From contig JAFGDC010000076.1 of assembly GCA_016932295.1 (NCBI GenBank), forward strand, positions 1 through 6,418: a DNA stretch of 6,418 bases, read 5' to 3'. This document shows, one piece after another, positions 5,330-6,418 of this stretch. Source of the stretch: a candidate division CSSED10-310 bacterium (GTDB lineage: Bacteria; CSSED10-310; JAFGDC01). Position 1 is the first letter of the stretch; every line of letters begins with the position of its first letter. The notes under the pieces were generated by a model that worked only from the letters and a program-made list of their open reading frames with translations, was not told the DNA's origin and did not search any database. Both the position numbers and the translations under genes were made by a program.

Positions 5330-6418
5330 TCAATAATTGATAAAATCGATGCTGCACCAGGAATAGGTGCCGAAGAGGTCGCTGGTGCCCGATTCCAGGA
5401 GCGCCGCCCAGAAAATGATGTTCTGGATGCTGGCGGTCTCGTGGGTCCAGGTGAACTGCAGGATGAGGTCTTCCACCCTGGCGCCGGGCGACAGGTACGT
5501 GGTAACGTAATCGAGATCCTGGTTCCAGGACGGCCAGAACCAATAGTTGCCGAACAGTTCCAGCACGATGAATTCATCCACCGTTACACCATAGAATTCC
5601 TTGTTCTGAATGATGGTCCACAGCCGCATCTGGTCGCCGGCATGATAGACGTCCTGGCTGGCGTATACCAGCGCGCCGCTCTGATCGAAGGTGGTGGGTT
5701 CGGGAGTGGGGGTGGCCGGCGGTGCGGTGGCCGGCGCAGTGGGAGTAACGGGCGGCTCGGTGGCGGTGGGGCTGCCGGGCGGCGGCGTGGGACTGGGGGT
5801 TCTTGTGGGAGTGGGCGAGACGGGCGGCGTGGGTGAATTGCTGTAAAAGCCATCGTCGTACTGGAGCGCGCGGGACACCTTGAGATTGTTGCCGCCTACG
5901 GTCCAGCCGCGGTGTTGATCACAGAATGAACCATACATGAGACCCGCCGGCTGGTAGACGTTTTCCCGGAACCAGTTGGCGCCGCCGTCCAGCGTGTGAA
6001 GGATGGCGGTTTGTGGATTGCCGGCGCCGGCGCCCATGCCGAAGGCGAAGCCCTCGTTCATGGTGACGAACAGCACGTCGGACAGCCCATGATCCCCGCT
6101 GGTTGGGTAGTAGACTTCCGTCCAGTCGGCTCCACCGTTGACAGTGTGAAGCAGCAGCGAGGTGGAGCCGCCCTCGGCGGAAACCCAACCCTCGTACTGG
6201 TTCTTGAAATAAAGATCGTTCGGGTAAAATCTGCCCTGGTCGTAATACTGGGACTGCCAGGTCTGACCACCATCCACGGTATGGTAAATTTCAGCGATGT
6301 ACGTATCGGCGCGACGGCGGTTGACGGCACCCTCGGGCAGATCGATGGACAATGGATCATTCTCGAAGCGCCGGTATGTGTTGGCACCGGAGTCATCGCT
6401 GTCGGGCCAGGCGCCGCA
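5330..6418 (-). CDS. Secreted Asp-box/YCF48-like beta-propeller protein with Pro/Thr linker and C-terminal beta domain (5' end outside window)
   Basis: The minus-strand frame is open from the window edge to TGA at 5330-5332, giving 362 visible residues (numbered from the edge). An in-frame TTG at 6352 is not a credible start because the sequence before it continues the domain. Three Asp-box/BNR-type motifs are visible: HTVDGGQTW (46-54), HTVNGGADW (91-99) and HTLDGGANW (141-149), about 45-50 residues apart. Each of the second and third is preceded by a strand of the type DLYFKNQYEGW or DVLFVTMNEGF. This is the blade pattern of YCF48-like propellers, so more blades probably lie upstream. Residues about 195-243 are a Pro/Thr/Ser/Ala linker (TPTRTPSPTPPP). 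Residues about 249-362 form a beta-rich, Trp/Tyr/Phe-rich domain including ELFGNYWFWPSW and IIFWAALLESGTSDLFG, whose family I cannot name. Likely an extracellular or cell-surface binding protein. No catalytic residues recognised. Confidence 0.82.
   Translation of the reverse strand, partial: CGAWPDSDDSGANTYRRFENDPLSIDLPEGAVNRRRADTYIAEIYHTVDGGQTWQSQYYDQGRFYPNDLYFKNQYEGWVSAEGGSTSLLLHTVNGGADWTEVYYPTSGDHGLSDVLFVTMNEGFAFGMGAGAGNPQTAILHTLDGGANWFRENVYQPAGLMYGSFCDQHRGWTVGGNNLKVSRALQYDDGFYSNSPTPPVSPTPTRTPSPTPPPGSPTATEPPVTPTAPATAPPATPTPEPTTFDQSGALVYASQDVYHAGDQMRLWTIIQNKEFYGVTVDEFIVLELFGNYWFWPSWNQDLDYVTTYLSPGARVEDLILQFTWTHETASIQNIIFWAALLESGTSDLFGTYSWCSIDFINY

Noticed and set aside
4867..5340. 157-codon plus-strand open frame in the gap after the transglycosylase
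   Set aside because: Arg/Cys/Ser-rich translation, no ribosome binding site, runs through a microsatellite and into the 3' end of the opposing gene.
5441..5836. 131-codon Gly-rich plus-strand open frame
   Set aside because: It is the antisense shadow of the Pro/Thr linker of the propeller gene.

Overview
The window carries five protein-coding genes. Three are complete or nearly so and two run off an edge. Base composition is fairly GC-rich by eye, apart from a short AT-rich island near 3410-3467. The organism looks like a Gram-negative environmental bacterium. The evidence is a periplasmic/outer-membrane type lytic transglycosylase with DUF4124-like segments, Shine-Dalgarno-led genes with Sec signal peptides, and a secreted beta-propeller protein with a Pro/Thr-rich linker. 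That mix would suit a deltaproteobacterial-grade or candidate-phylum lineage, but this placement is low-confidence inference.

Layout. Positions 1-1430 (+) hold the end of one radical-SAM-type protein and a complete second one, joined by a TGATG stop/start overlap. Both end in the same four-cysteine auxiliary-cluster pattern, so they look like paralogues translated from one message. At 1423-3045 (-) lies a secreted alkaline phosphatase with an intact active site, convergent with the radical SAM gene and overlapping it by 8 bp. Positions 3046-4109 are about 1 kb without a conventional gene, and they are the least explained part of the window. They contain an AT-rich patch, two mutually exclusive leader hairpins ending at a Shine-Dalgarno-like sequence, a 38-codon small ORF, a cluster of compact perfect hairpins, and a tandem 17/18-bp repeat. 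At 4110-4814 (+) is a lytic transglycosylase with a DUF4124-like segment at each end. Positions 4815-5329 are a gap with only a TGCC microsatellite and a terminator-like hairpin. At 5330-6418 (-) is the C-terminal part of a secreted beta-propeller (Asp-box/YCF48-like) protein with a Pro/Thr linker and an unrecognised beta-rich C-terminal domain.

Functional links. No single pathway ties the genes together. Three products are probably exported: the phosphatase, the transglycosylase and the propeller protein. The radical SAM pair has no recognisable substrate in the window. The only speculative link is that the 38-codon ORF could encode a small peptide substrate. I see no tRNA, rRNA, CRISPR array, intact transposase or phage gene.
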